Shown: positions 1 to 5,933 of the stretch, piece after piece
How the letters are laid out: every line of letters starts with the position of its first letter
How positions within the stretch are numbered: the first letter of the stretch is position 1
Assembly (NCBI GenBank): GCA_021786815.1
Contig: JAJYMR010000102.1
Span: 1-5,940, forward strand
Length of the DNA: 5,940 bases
Reading direction: 5' to 3'
Source of the DNA: Deltaproteobacteria bacterium
Lineage (GTDB): Bacteria > Desulfobacterota > Binatia > Binatales > Binataceae
Translations under genes and position numbers: made by a program
Notes under the pieces: generated by a model
The model's database searches: none
The model's input: the letters and a program-made list of their open reading frames with translations, nothing else
What the model was told of the DNA's origin: nothing

Positions 1-80
1 GCGTGGCGCGGCGGAGCGCGGTCGAAGCGGGCCAGATCACGGTCACGGCGACCGTTTCTCTGACCTACGAGATTCAGTAG
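1..80 (+). CDS. C-terminal end of a probable SIMPL (DUF541) domain protein, 5' partial
   Basis: An open frame runs in from the left edge (first full codon at 3) and ends at TAG 78-80. It encodes about 25 residues, closing with EAGQITVTATVSLTYEIQ. Alternating beta-strand residues after a 'xxGxxxVxAxVxVxY' pattern, ending a few residues later, is how SIMPL/DUF541 proteins typically finish; these are periplasmic or envelope-associated proteins of poorly known role. With so little sequence the family call is an inference from this tail alone, and another beta-rich C-terminus is possible. The stop lies 30 bases before the peroxiredoxin start on the same strand, so it may belong to the same transcript. 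Confidence 0.55.
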   Translation, partial: VARRSAVEAGQITVTATVSLTYEIQ

Positions 81-110
81 GGTATCGGAAGCCGCCGCGT
101 CCAGGAGACC

Positions 111-638
111 ATGCTCAAACCAGGCGATCCGGCTCCCGATTTCGACCTTGCGTCCGCATCCGCACGACGTGCAGGCAGAACGAGACTCGGCGATATCAGG
201 ACCGACCTCGTCGTGCTGTTTTTCTATCCCCATGACTTTTCATTCGTGTGCCCGACCGAGGTGACCGGCTTCGATCACGCGCTTGCCGACTTCAAGGCCG
301 AGCAGACTGCGGTTCTGGGCGCAAGCCTGGACAGTGTGGAAAGCCACCTCCGATGGGCCGAAGAACTTGGGGGTATCGGCTATCCGCTACTTGCCGACGA
401 GGGCGGAAAACTCGCCCGGGCTTTCGGCGTGCTTGATGAAAAAGAACATGTCGCGCTCAGGGCTACCTTTGTTCTCGACCAGAAGCGCGTCGTCGCCTAC
501 GCGCTTGCGAGCCCGTTCAACGTCGGCCGCAGTATCGCCGAGACCCTGCGCGTGGTGCGCGCGATTCGCACTGAACATCTGTGCCCGGCCGACTGGGAAC
601 CCGGCGTCGCGTTCGGGCCGGACAAGCTGAAGTTCTAA
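111..638 (+). CDS. Typical 2-Cys peroxiredoxin (AhpC/TSA family)
   Basis: This is a cytosolic thiol peroxidase that reduces hydrogen peroxide and organic hydroperoxides through a peroxidatic cysteine, later recycled by a thioredoxin- or AhpF-type reductase; no reductase gene is in the window. The 175 residues form one AhpC/TSA thioredoxin-like domain. The active-site segment FYPHDFSFVCPTE puts the peroxidatic Cys at residue 47, with Pro40 and Ser44 (Thr in most relatives) and the conserved Arg at 117. A resolving Cys158 sits in HLCPADWEPG, the typical 2-Cys context. A GGIG motif is at 87-90, but the chain ends 17 residues after Cys158, without the YF tail of sensitive eukaryotic enzymes. The ATG at 111 follows AGGAG at 103-107 with a rather short 3-base spacer. 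The domain begins immediately (KPGDPAPDF), supporting this start. Six bases separate its stop from the transporter gene downstream. Confidence 0.95.
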   Translation: MLKPGDPAPDFDLASASARRAGRTRLGDIRTDLVVLFFYPHDFSFVCPTEVTGFDHALADFKAEQTAVLGASLDSVESHLRWAEELGGIGYPLLADEGGKLARAFGVLDEKEHVALRATFVLDQKRVVAYALASPFNVGRSIAETLRVVRAIRTEHLCPADWEPGVAFGPDKLKF

Positions 639-644
639 ACAGCC

Positions 645-1370
645 TTGCCTCCCGTCGAACCCTCGGAACAAAAAAGACTCTTCGAGCGGCTCTCGAGCAT
701 CCGCGAGCTGGTCTTCGGGATGCAGGACGGCGTGCTCACAACCGCGGGCGTTCTTTTCGGGCTGAGCGGCGCGGTTTCCGACCGCAAGCAGGTGATCCTT
801 GCCGCGCTCGCCTCCAGCGCCGCAGGCGCGCTCTCGATGGCGGCCGGCGCGTACCTCGGCACTCGCGCCGAAGCCGAAGTTCTGCAGGGTGAGATCGAGC
901 GCACCCGTGAGCAGGCGCAGGAGCGTCCCTATATCGTGCAGGAGGGCTTGTTGCGGGAGCTTGCCAAGGAGGGTCTCGGGCGCGAGGCGGCCTATCGCGT
1001 GGTCAAGCTGCTGAGCGAGTCGCCGCGCGCGCTTCTCAGCACGGCGGAGCAAAAGATGTACGGATACGGCGGCGGGGCGATGGGCAACGCCGCGCTCGAC
1101 GGGCTCGTGATGGGTGTCGCGTTCGTGGTTGGGGCGCTCGTTCCACTGGTGCCGTTTTTCCTGATCCCGTCGAAGGACGCCGGACTTGCGGCCGCTCTCG
1201 CAACCACTGCGCTTGCGCTCTTCACGGTGGGATACTTCCAGGGATGGCTCGCGCACAGCGAACAGAGGTGGCGGTGCGGCGTGCGCTTCGTGACGATCGC
1301 AATCGGCGCTGCCGTCGTGGGATATCTGATCGGGCTTGCGATATCGCCGCTTGGCGCAAGCGCGGGCTAG
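645..1370 (+). CDS. VIT1/CCC1-family iron/manganese transporter
   Basis: This is a membrane carrier of the VIT1/CCC1 (DUF125) family; characterised members move Fe2+ or Mn2+ out of the cytosol using the proton gradient. The 241 residues show the family layout: TM1 about 23-43 (VFGMQDGVLTTAGVLFGLSG, with the conserved Asp28), TM2 about 50-72 (SMAAGAYLGTRAEAE), a cytosolic helical metal-binding region about 76-145, TM3 148-174, TM4 180-203 and TM5 213-233. The cytosolic region looks less acidic than usual. TTG at 645 is chosen because a TAA at 636-638 closes the frame upstream. The first in-frame ATG (720) would remove the conserved helix before TM1. No Shine-Dalgarno is visible, so translation probably depends on coupling to the peroxiredoxin gene. 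Metal specificity cannot be read from sequence. Family assignment is firm; the exact start less so. Confidence 0.9.
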   Translation: MPPVEPSEQKRLFERLSSIRELVFGMQDGVLTTAGVLFGLSGAVSDRKQVILAALASSAAGALSMAAGAYLGTRAEAEVLQGEIERTREQAQERPYIVQEGLLRELAKEGLGREAAYRVVKLLSESPRALLSTAEQKMYGYGGGAMGNAALDGLVMGVAFVVGALVPLVPFFLIPSKDAGLAAALATTALALFTVGYFQGWLAHSEQRWRCGVRFVTIAIGAAVVGYLIGLAISPLGASAG

Positions 1371-1380
1371 ACTCGGGATC

Positions 1381-1632
1381 GTGAAGCAACCGGCCTATTC
1401 ATCCCTCGAAGCTTTTCTCGCGCACTACCATGCCCTGAAAGCCGCGGGGCAGGCAGGCGCGGAGGAGCGAAGCCTGCTCGGCGCGATGGAACAACTGCTC
1501 GCAGTGCTAAGAGCGGAGGAACGGCTCGCGCTCGAATCCGACTCGACGGAACCCGCCGTCGCGCGCCATCGCGAACGCGCGCTTCTCAGGCTTCGCCGTG
1601 AACTTCGCGCTCGCGGCGTGCTCGAAAGCTGA
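1381..1632 (+). CDS. Small conserved-looking protein of unknown function (83 aa)
   Basis: I do not recognise a named family. The predicted protein is soluble and helix-rich. It begins MKQPAYSSLEAFLAHYHALK, continues with an Ala/Glu/Leu-rich segment (about 27-50) and ends in a strongly basic Arg-rich helix (about 60-80), giving an acidic middle and a basic tail. There is no signal peptide, membrane segment or cysteine. Codon third positions are mostly G/C as in the neighbours, supporting real coding. GTG at 1381 lies 10 bases after the transporter stop, with only a weak purine stretch (GGGA 1375-1378). A TTG at 1336 in the same frame would add 15 residues overlapping the transporter and looks less likely. 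It sits 15 bases before the first permease gene, so it is probably co-transcribed. Whether it works with the transporter, the importer or neither is unknown. Confidence 0.7.
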   Translation: MKQPAYSSLEAFLAHYHALKAAGQAGAEERSLLGAMEQLLAVLRAEERLALESDSTEPAVARHRERALLRLRRELRARGVLES

Positions 1633-1647
1633 GGGAGCGCGCCGGCG

Positions 1648-2577
1648 ATGCTCGTCTATCTCGCCCGCCGCGTCCTGTTCGGCGCCGCAGTCCTGCTCGG
1701 CACCTCGCTGATTACGTTCTCGATTGCGTTCCTCATTCCCGCCGATCCCGCGGTTGCGATGGCGGGCGCGAAGGCCGACCCGCGGACGCTCGCGATGATC
1801 CGTCATCAACTCGGCCTCGATCAGCCCGTGTACGTCCAGTACGCGCATTACCTCGACCGCGCAGTGCATGGCGACCTCGGCCGTTCCTATATTCGGCGCG
1901 AAAGCGTGACGCATCTTATCGTCTCGCGATTTCCCGCAACCGCGATATTGGCGCTCTGCGCGATGGCGGTTGCGCTCGTGCTCGGAATTGCGATGGGCCT
2001 GGTTGCGGCCGCGTGGCGCGGGCGCGCGCTGGACAACGCGCTGCTCGTAGCCTCGCTCGCGATGGCCTCGATGCCCATTTTCTGGCTGGGCACGATGCTG
2101 CTTATCGCCGTCGCGGCGATGAGCAGAACTTTTCCACTCGGCGGATACAGCGGCTTCGAGAGCCTGATCCTCCCGACCGTAACGCTCGCGCTCGGCGCCG
2201 CCGGCTATTACTCACGCGTGCTGCACACCAATCTTTCGCAGGCGCTCGACCAGGATTACATCCGCACCGCGCGCGGCAAGGGGCTCTCGAACGCGCGCGT
2301 GATGATGAAGCACGCGATGGCAAACGCGATGCTGCCGCTGGTGACGCTCGCGGGACTCGACCTCGCCTCGATGCTCTCCGGGGTGGTGCTGACGGAGACC
2401 GTCTTCGACTGGCCGGGAATCGGGCGGCTCGCGTTCGAGGCGGTCTTCAATCTCGACATCCCGCTCATCATGGGCACCGTTCTGTTCGCCGCGTTCCTGA
2501 TCGTCGTCGCGAATCTGCTCGTCGATCTTCTCTACCTCTGGCTCGACCCGCGAATCCGGCTGGAGGAAATGGGATGA
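1648..2577 (+). CDS. ABC importer inner-membrane permease, DppB/OppB-type
   Basis: This is the first transmembrane subunit of a peptide/nickel-family (Dpp/Opp/Nik) ABC importer. At 309 residues it has the family's usual length. It opens with the classic N-terminal membrane helix (YLARRVLFGAAVLLGTSLIT, residues 4-23), followed by the periplasmic segment with GLDQPVYVQY and GDLGRSY (75-81). Further helices lie at about 96-120, 131-156, 172-190, 230-250 and 276-297. The cytoplasmic coupling (EAA-like) loop DYIRTARGKGLSNARVMMKH is at 203-222, where the ATPase docks. It ends in the family's LDPRIR motif (299-304). ATG 1648 follows GAGGGAG at 1631-1637. Its last bases contain the start of the partner permease in an ATGA overlap (2574-2577). 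Substrate (dipeptide, oligopeptide, nickel chelate, glutathione or other) cannot be assigned from the permease. Confidence 0.94.
   Translation: MLVYLARRVLFGAAVLLGTSLITFSIAFLIPADPAVAMAGAKADPRTLAMIRHQLGLDQPVYVQYAHYLDRAVHGDLGRSYIRRESVTHLIVSRFPATAILALCAMAVALVLGIAMGLVAAAWRGRALDNALLVASLAMASMPIFWLGTMLLIAVAAMSRTFPLGGYSGFESLILPTVTLALGAAGYYSRVLHTNLSQALDQDYIRTARGKGLSNARVMMKHAMANAMLPLVTLAGLDLASMLSGVVLTETVFDWPGIGRLAFEAVFNLDIPLIMGTVLFAAFLIVVANLLVDLLYLWLDPRIRLEEMG
2562..2566 (+). promoter_or_regulatory. Ribosome binding site for the second permease
   Basis: GGAGG lies inside the last codons of the first permease, 7 bases before ATG 2574. It fixes the start of the second permease at the ATGA overlap and rules out the longer in-frame extension running back into the first permease gene. 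Confidence 0.85.
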
Positions 2578-3383
2578 AACGGCGCGCCGGCACGATGGAA
2601 CTGGTCGGCGGCGCGATGGTCGCAAGCCTCGTAGTGGTCGCGATACTGGCGCCGTGGCTCGCGCCGCATAATCCGATTCGTGCGGTCGCTCCTACCTTCG
2701 GCAATCCCGCACCGCCGTCGTGGGCGTTTCCGATGGGCACCGACGAGCTTGGCCGCGACGTGCTCTCGCGCGTGATATACGGCGCGCGGATTTCGCTCAC
2801 GGTGGGCGTGGCCGCGATGGCGATAACGATGACGATCGGCGTCGCGATCGGGCTTGCGGCGGGATTCTTCGGCGGCAAGGTGGACTTCGTGCTGATGCGG
2901 TTCACGGACGTGATGCTGACGCTGCCGGGACTGCTGCTCGCGATGGCGTTCGTGTCGGTGCTGCGGCCGAGCCTGCTGAGCATTCTGCTCGTCATCGGCA
3001 TCGTCTCGTGGACGGGGATTGCGCGCGTCGTGCGCGCGGAGGCACTTTCGATGGCGCAGCGCGATTTCGTGCTCGGCGCGCGAGCGCTCGGAGCCTCGCC
3101 AGCGAGGCTTATCGTGCGCCACGTGCTGCCCAACGTGATGCCGATAATAATAGTGATGGCGGCGCTGGGAACCTCGGGCACGCTGCTTCTTGACGCGTCG
3201 CTGAGCTTCCTCGGACTCGGCGTTCCACCGCCGACTCCAAGCTGGGGCAGGATGATCGAGGGGGCAACGATGTATTTCCGCGTCGCGCCGTGGCTCGCGA
3301 CGTTTCCGGGGCTCGCGATTTTCTACGCAGTGCTGGCGTTCAACCTGCTCGGCTACGGCGTGCTGCGGAGGCGCTCGGCGTGA
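2574..3383 (+). CDS. ABC importer inner-membrane permease, DppC/OppC-type
   Basis: This is the second transmembrane subunit, expected to pair with the preceding permease to form the channel. The 269-residue protein has an N-terminal helix (about 10-30), then the hallmark GTDELGRDVLSRVIYGARIS (55-74). Helices follow at about 74-98, 112-130, 134-155, 188-210 and 243-262. The coupling loop DFVLGARALGASPARLIVRH is at 164-183, followed by the conserved SFLGLGVPPPTPSWG (211-225). The frame is open far upstream, but the ATG at 2574 with its Shine-Dalgarno gives the standard N-terminus. The C-terminus stops at NLLGYGVLRRRSA, whereas many family members continue with an LRDxLDPR-type tail, so this one is slightly short. 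It overlaps the binding-protein gene by GTGA at 3380-3383. Confidence 0.94.
   Translation: MKRRAGTMELVGGAMVASLVVVAILAPWLAPHNPIRAVAPTFGNPAPPSWAFPMGTDELGRDVLSRVIYGARISLTVGVAAMAITMTIGVAIGLAAGFFGGKVDFVLMRFTDVMLTLPGLLLAMAFVSVLRPSLLSILLVIGIVSWTGIARVVRAEALSMAQRDFVLGARALGASPARLIVRHVLPNVMPIIIVMAALGTSGTLLLDASLSFLGLGVPPPTPSWGRMIEGATMYFRVAPWLATFPGLAIFYAVLAFNLLGYGVLRRRSA
3367..3371 (+). promoter_or_regulatory. Ribosome binding site deciding the GTG start of the binding protein
   Basis: GGAGG within the last codons of the second permease lies 8 bases before GTG 3380. Starting there gives a proper lipoprotein signal peptide. The longer in-frame option from 3290 would put a permease-overlapping, non-signal sequence in front of it. 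Confidence 0.8.
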
Positions 3384-5017
3384 CCTGCGCTCGGCCCAAG
3401 CTCGCGCGACAAAGCGCCGCCCTCCTCGCCACATCGATGCTGGCCGCGGTCGCGATTGCGTTCGCCGTCTCGGGATGCAGCCGCGGGCGCGACGGCCTTG
3501 ACCTGCCGAAAGGCGCAAGCGTGCTTCATCTGGCCGACGCGGACGACGTTCCGACGCTCGATCCGGCGGCCGGCTACGACACGCTTTCGTGGACGTTCGA
3601 GCAGGAAATCTTCGATACGCTGGTGCGTTACGGCGACGCCGATATCGAACTTCATCCCGACATCGCGCTTTCATGGGAATCGTCGCCCGACGCGACGGTT
3701 TTCACCTTTCATCTGCGCAGGGACGCGCGCTTCAGCAACGGCCGCCCGGTTGTCGCGGATGACTTCCGCTACGAAATCGAACGCGTGCTGAATCCCGCGA
3801 CCCGCTCCAAGGGAATCGAATATTTCCGTTCAATCGCCGGCGCCGCCGACTATATCGCGGGGCGAACGCGCCATGTGGGCGGAATCGTGATTCCCGATAC
3901 GTACACGATCGTCTTCCATCTGGCCGCGCCCGACCCGCTGTTCGCACACAAGCTCGCGATGCCGTTTGCGGCGGCCGTGCCGCGCGAGGTGGTGAAACGA
4001 TGGGGCAGCGATTTCTCGCGTCACGTCGTGGGCAGCGGACCGTTCATGCTCAAGCAATGGCTCGGCGGCGAACGAATCGTGCTGGTGAAGAACCCCTACT
4101 ACTTCATCAAGGGAGTTCCGCGCGTTGACGCGGTCGTCGATCAAATCGGCGTAAGCCAGGAACTCGGATGGCTCAAGTTCGAGGCCGGGCAGATCGATAT
4201 CCTGGGTGGAATTCCGCCCGCGGAATTTCCCTACGTGATGAAGACGCCACGGCTTAGGCGTCTCACGCTCAGGCAGACCACGGTCAGCACGATGTATCTC
4301 GGGATGAACTGCCAGATGGCGCCGTTCGACGACGTGCGTGTGCGCCGCGCCCTCAATTACGCAATCGACAAGGAAAAGCTGATCGCGATATTGAACGGAC
4401 GCGGCGTGGTCGCGCACGGGGTTCTCCCGCCGAATCTGCCCGGCTACGATCCCAACCTTCGCGGCTACGCTTACGATCCCGCTCGCGCGCGCCGTCTTCT
4501 CGAAGAGGCGAAAATCGGCCCCGATTTCCATCCCACGCTGTGGCTTCGCGCGGATCCGACCACGGTGATCCTCGCCGAGTCGATTCAGCAGGACCTCGAA
4601 CTCGTCGGAATCCATCTGGACTTGAAGCCTGTCGCATGGGGACCGCTGCTTGAAGCGATTCGGCAGCCGCGCAATGTGGAACTGTTTCTTTCGGGATGGG
4701 AAGCGGACTTTCCCGATCCGGAAAACTTTCTCGGCGTGCTGCTCTCAAGGGAGCAATGGGGCGGCAACAACGATTCGTTCTACTCGAATCCGCGCGTCGA
4801 TGAGCTTCTCGCCGAAGCGGCTCCGATGACCGATCTCAAAAGGCGCTACGAACTTTACGACGAAGCTGAGAAAATCGTGGTCGCCGACGCGCCGTGGGTG
4901 TTCCTGTTTCATCCTGTCAGTTACGTGATTCGCCAGCCGTGGGTGCACGGACTCGTGCTCAACCCGATGCGCCCGATGCGTTTCGAGCGCATCTGGCTCT
5001 CGCCGCATCGCGAATGA
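3380..5017 (+). CDS. Extracytoplasmic substrate-binding lipoprotein of the peptide/nickel ABC family (SBP_bac_5)
   Basis: This protein captures the substrate outside the inner membrane and delivers it to the two permeases encoded just upstream. From GTG 3380 it has 545 residues, normal for this large-lobed family. A basic N-region (Arg5, Lys7, Arg10) and hydrophobic helix (about 13-30) lead to a lipobox VSGC with the lipidated Cys33, so a membrane-anchored lipoprotein is predicted. Family landmarks: DVPTLDPAAGYDT (57-69), DIALSWESSPDATVFTFHLR (94-113), VGSGPFMLKQW (217-227), NPYYFIKGVPRVD (238-250), the signature DDVRVRRALNYAIDKEKLI (317-335) and DFPDPENFLGVLL (443-455). The latter resembles peptide binders, but ligand choice in this family is hard to infer. 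Placement after the permeases, translationally coupled by GTGA, is less common than binding protein first. The next gene is convergent, so no ATPase gene follows. Confidence 0.94.
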   Translation: MTCARPKLARQSAALLATSMLAAVAIAFAVSGCSRGRDGLDLPKGASVLHLADADDVPTLDPAAGYDTLSWTFEQEIFDTLVRYGDADIELHPDIALSWESSPDATVFTFHLRRDARFSNGRPVVADDFRYEIERVLNPATRSKGIEYFRSIAGAADYIAGRTRHVGGIVIPDTYTIVFHLAAPDPLFAHKLAMPFAAAVPREVVKRWGSDFSRHVVGSGPFMLKQWLGGERIVLVKNPYYFIKGVPRVDAVVDQIGVSQELGWLKFEAGQIDILGGIPPAEFPYVMKTPRLRRLTLRQTTVSTMYLGMNCQMAPFDDVRVRRALNYAIDKEKLIAILNGRGVVAHGVLPPNLPGYDPNLRGYAYDPARARRLLEEAKIGPDFHPTLWLRADPTTVILAESIQQDLELVGIHLDLKPVAWGPLLEAIRQPRNVELFLSGWEADFPDPENFLGVLLSREQWGGNNDSFYSNPRVDELLAEAAPMTDLKRRYELYDEAEKIVVADAPWVFLFHPVSYVIRQPWVHGLVLNPMRPMRFERIWLSPHRE

Positions 5018-5055
5018 AACACCGCGTTGGCTTTGCCGGCCTCGTGCTTGACGAA
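5018..5055. other. 38-bp convergent junction without a recognisable terminator
   Basis: The + strand importer run and the - strand hotdog pair end here tail to tail. I find only a tiny GGC-TTT-GCC fold and a GCCGGC palindrome, with no stable GC stem followed by a T-run in either direction. Termination may be Rho-dependent or lie inside the opposing gene. Confidence 0.5.
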
Positions 5056-5499
5056 TCAGGAGGGCGGCCGATGCGCAGCGATGGGGACCGTCGCTTTTCC
5101 GGACAGCATGCGCTCCCTGTCCTCGTTCTCGACCCACACTTCCAGTTCCGCGGCCGACTCGGTGCGCGCCGAAACGCGAGCGTGCACGGTCAGGCGCTGA
5201 CCGTAAAAGACCGGCTTGACGAAGACCGCCTCCAGCTTTCCGCCGCGCAGGAACGCGATGCCGAAAAGATCGACGAGAAAATTCGCGACCAACGCGTAAC
5301 TCTGCTCGCCCGCCGCAATCGGCGCCCGAAAGCCGGCCTTGCGCGCGGCTTCGATGTCGCCGTGGATGCTCGGGCGGGGATGGCGCTGCGCGGGACGCTC
5401 GAGCGCCGCCACGTAGGCGTGGGCCTCGGCCTCGTCGAGCGGATACGGCTCGCCGACGAACTCGCGGCCAACGTCGAGATGGGTCGCCGACGCGTTCAT
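5056..5499 (-). CDS. MaoC-like hotdog protein, second subunit of a probable (R)-enoyl-CoA hydratase / hydroxyacyl dehydratase pair
   Basis: This 147-residue protein has a single MaoC-like hotdog domain, of the type that hydrates trans-2-enoyl-CoA or dehydrates (R)-3-hydroxyacyl thioesters. It begins with the family's 'VGREF...YPLDEAEAHAYVAAL' strand-helix start (9-33). The hydratase segment SIHGDIEAARKAGFRAPIAA follows at 44-63, then the central helix (65-82) and GGKLEAVFVKPVFYGQRLTV (86-105), the usual substrate-channel strand pair. His46 aligns with the catalytic His of NPxH in known enzymes. The Asp normally five residues before it reads Pro41, and the usual AHG after the central Gly is AAG. 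The ATG at 5499 overlaps the partner stop (ATGA 5496-5499). The partner gene encodes the other half, comparable to HadA/HadB-type heterodimers. Family call is firm; activity and substrate are inference. Confidence 0.85.
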   Translation of the reverse strand: MNASATHLDVGREFVGEPYPLDEAEAHAYVAALERPAQRHPRPSIHGDIEAARKAGFRAPIAAGEQSYALVANFLVDLFGIAFLRGGKLEAVFVKPVFYGQRLTVHARVSARTESAAELEVWVENEDRERMLSGKATVPIAAHRPPS

Positions 5500-5933
5500 T
5501 GCATCGCTCCTTCATGCAGCAGCACCGCGGTTATCGCCTGGCGAACGAGCAACTGCTCGGTCTGCGCGTCGCGCGATTCGTATTCGAGTTCGAAGTAGAA
5601 CTTCCCGCGCTTGCTCCACGTACGCGTGATTCTGCCGTCGGTTCTGACCGTCTGTCCGACTCTCATCGGCTCGTAAAATTCGCTTCGATGCTTCGCGTGA
5701 ACCCCGCCCGAGCCGCCGCGGAAATGCGCCGCGATAAGAAGCGCGTAATCCTGAAGGCGCATCGTGGGTGGCGCGACTCGCTCCGAAGGCGACGCGTAAA
5801 GCGGGTTTGCGTTGGCGGTTGCGCGCGCGAACGCTTCGACCTGCTCGGGCATCACGACGTAAAAGAGCGGTCCGAGCTTCATTCCCTCGCGCAGGTTCCC
5901 GGGACACATCAAAAGCCGCTCGTCTTCGCTCAT
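5496..5933 (-). CDS. MaoC N-terminal (FAS1-like dehydratase) hotdog protein, first subunit of the pair
   Basis: This 145-residue protein matches the FAS1-like dehydratase / MaoC_dehydrat_N hotdog half. It has GPLFYVVMPEQVEAFARATA (21-40), then NANPLY (41-46) and VAPPTMRLQDYALL (53-66). The strand segment SEFYEPMRVGQTVRTDGRIT is at 84-103, followed by RGKFYFELEYE (109-119) and a closing VRQAITAVLL. In relatives the 'A(T)GDxNPLYxD' motif is more usual; here the acidic residue and the His position read Asn41 and Tyr46, so this is probably a structural, substrate-channel subunit like HadA/HadC. ATG 5933 is only 7 bases from the window edge, so its ribosome site cannot be seen and the frame is open to the edge. 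A start further out, or at Met9 or Met18 (Met18 preceded by GAGGGA), is possible. Co-transcription with the downstream partner is nearly certain from the 4-base overlap. Confidence 0.85.
   Translation of the reverse strand: MSEDERLLMCPGNLREGMKLGPLFYVVMPEQVEAFARATANANPLYASPSERVAPPTMRLQDYALLIAAHFRGGSGGVHAKHRSEFYEPMRVGQTVRTDGRITRTWSKRGKFYFELEYESRDAQTEQLLVRQAITAVLLHEGAMQ
5507..5512 (-). promoter_or_regulatory. Ribosome binding site for the second hotdog gene
   Basis: On the minus strand AAGGAG lies in the last codons of the first hotdog gene, 7 bases before the ATG at 5499. It supports that start, and tight translational coupling that would yield both subunits in similar amounts. Confidence 0.85.

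Noticed and set aside
387..1256. Long minus-strand open frame across the peroxiredoxin and transporter
   Set aside because: Its translation is charged, low-complexity and Arg/His/Glu-rich with no domain. The + strand frames carry clear family motifs, so this is a shadow caused by high GC.
1334..1361. Inverted repeat GCTTGCG...CGCAAGC near the transporter stop
   Set aside because: Seven-base stem with a 14-base loop, lying inside coding sequence with no following T-run. In GC-rich DNA such a pairing is expected by chance and does not qualify as a terminator.
3290..3379. N-terminal extension of the binding protein into the second permease
   Set aside because: It would precede the signal peptide with permease-overlapping sequence. 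GTG 3380 has a well-spaced GGAGG and yields a normal lipoprotein signal.
2532..3674. 380-codon minus-strand open frame over the second permease and binding protein
   Set aside because: Extremely Arg/His-rich translation with no recognisable fold, opposite two well-identified genes.
4894..5598. + strand open frame crossing the importer end and the hotdog pair
   Set aside because: Overlaps the end of the binding protein in another frame and is antisense to two genes with clear hotdog motifs and ribosome sites; its own translation has no recognisable domain.
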